Positions 63,655 through 64,000 of a stretch of 64,000 nucleotides of DNA are shown one piece after another (within the stretch, counting starts at the first letter, position 1; each line of letters begins with the position of its first letter). Where the stretch lies: positions 62,001 to 126,000 of the forward strand of contig CALLPI010000001.1 of assembly GCA_938015595.1 (NCBI GenBank), in the 5' to 3' direction. Under the pieces are notes generated by a model, which did not search any database, was not told the origin of the DNA, and saw nothing but the letters and a program-made list of their open reading frames with translations. The stretch is from an uncultured Saprospiraceae bacterium. GTDB taxonomy: Bacteria; Bacteroidota; Bacteroidia; Chitinophagales; Saprospiraceae. Position numbers and translations under genes: made by a program.

Positions 63655-64000
63655 CTAAGACTTCTCCCCTATGAAATAATCCTCCTTGTGTTTGAACAGC
63701 ACATTGAAGGTGGTAAGACTGCCGTATATTTTGGTAATGTACTGCTGTAGGTTTACCTTTTCTTCGTCGTTGAGATGGCTGGCATTGATGCGCTGCTCCA
63801 TGACGCGCAGGCGGTCGCGGGTCATCACAATTTTGTGGAAGAAAGTTTCGATGGGCACTTCCTTTTCCTTAAGCCCTGGGTCACCAGGGCGTAGAATCAT
63901 AACGCCGCCCTTCCAGCGGTCGCCAAGGGGCACGTCTTCCTGGAGGGCATTGAAATTGCGCAGGATTTTGATCAGGGAGCGCTCTGCTTCGGTGTAGGTA
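63655..64000 (-). CDS. 3' end of an unknown conserved gene (5' end outside window)
   Basis: The frame is open from the window edge; about 114 residues are visible, from [20 protein letters not shown] to [11 protein letters not shown]. The segment contains [47 protein letters not shown] and looks helical and cytosolic. No family is recognised. Starting it at the internal GTG would ignore a well-conserved-looking upstream sequence, so I treat it as partial. The 207 bases between it and the PfkB gene hold nothing I can identify. Confidence 0.7.
   Translation of the reverse strand, partial: TYTEAERSLIKILRNFNALQEDVPLGDRWKGGVMILRPGDPGLKEKEVPIETFFHKIVMTRDRLRVMEQRINASHLNDEEKVNLQQYITKIYGSLTTFNVLFKHKEDYFIGEKS

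Overview
The window is a piece of a Bacteroidota chromosome with roughly balanced G+C, most likely from the Saprospiria/Chitinophagia side of the phylum; I cannot name a genus. The evidence is the gene content: a gliding-motility/T9SS C-terminal domain protein, a T9SS-sorted cellulase, a carboxypeptidase-regulatory-type TonB receptor, a DUF4175 coiled-coil protein, a TlpA protein with a DUF4369-like N-terminus and many Cys lipoproteins. Several upstream regions also carry the Bacteroidota -7 promoter element TAnnTTTG, and Shine-Dalgarno sites are nearly absent.

Layout. 0-6 kb: the end of rpoC, then pheS and hisS. 6-13 kb: serC-folA, a sugar-nucleotide dehydratase with a membrane protein, cutA, and a TlpA-like thioredoxin coupled to a methyltransferase. 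13-21 kb: a T9SS type B surface protein, gpsA with a methyltransferase, and a TonB receptor. 21-33 kb: clpB, a BadF-type sugar kinase overlapping pfkA, a membrane protein with a TIR-like domain, uvrC and dnaE. 33-40 kb: an accessory stretch rich in repeats, with a secreted GH5 cellulase and two FGE-sulfatase (C-type-lectin-fold) proteins. 40-50 kb: a YdiJ-like FAD/Fe-S dehydrogenase, acpP-fabF-rnc, two cyclophilin lipoproteins and small hypotheticals. 50-64 kb: an APP1-type phosphatase, a lipoprotein, an M24 peptidase, msrB, a YkgJ-type protein, a threonine dehydratase operon with a glycosylasparaginase, ybeY with an RsbW-like ATPase, a DUF4175 protein, a PfkB kinase and the 3' end of an unknown gene.

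The most interesting part is 35.5-40.1 kb. One gene encodes TIR domain - four near-identical 42-48 residue repeats - transmembrane helix - FGE domain. The next encodes signal peptide - short helical region - FGE domain. Their last ~120 coding bases and ~65 bases of 3' flank are almost identical, except for 14 codons that differ almost only at positions 1 and 2 and nearly all end in C. That is the footprint expected of variable repeats written by a diversity-generating retroelement (DGR) from AAC-rich template codons. No reverse transcriptase, Avd gene or template repeat is visible here, so a DGR would have to act in trans or have been lost. The two genes also share a ~140 bp upstream duplication carrying a promoter-like element. 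The working hypothesis is a diversified extracytoplasmic binding domain coupled across the membrane to a TIR effector, with a secreted paralogue.

Two repeat families were found: a 43-47 bp palindrome with conserved flanks in three distant intergenic copies, and a ~52 bp degenerate tandem repeat flanking the FGE genes.
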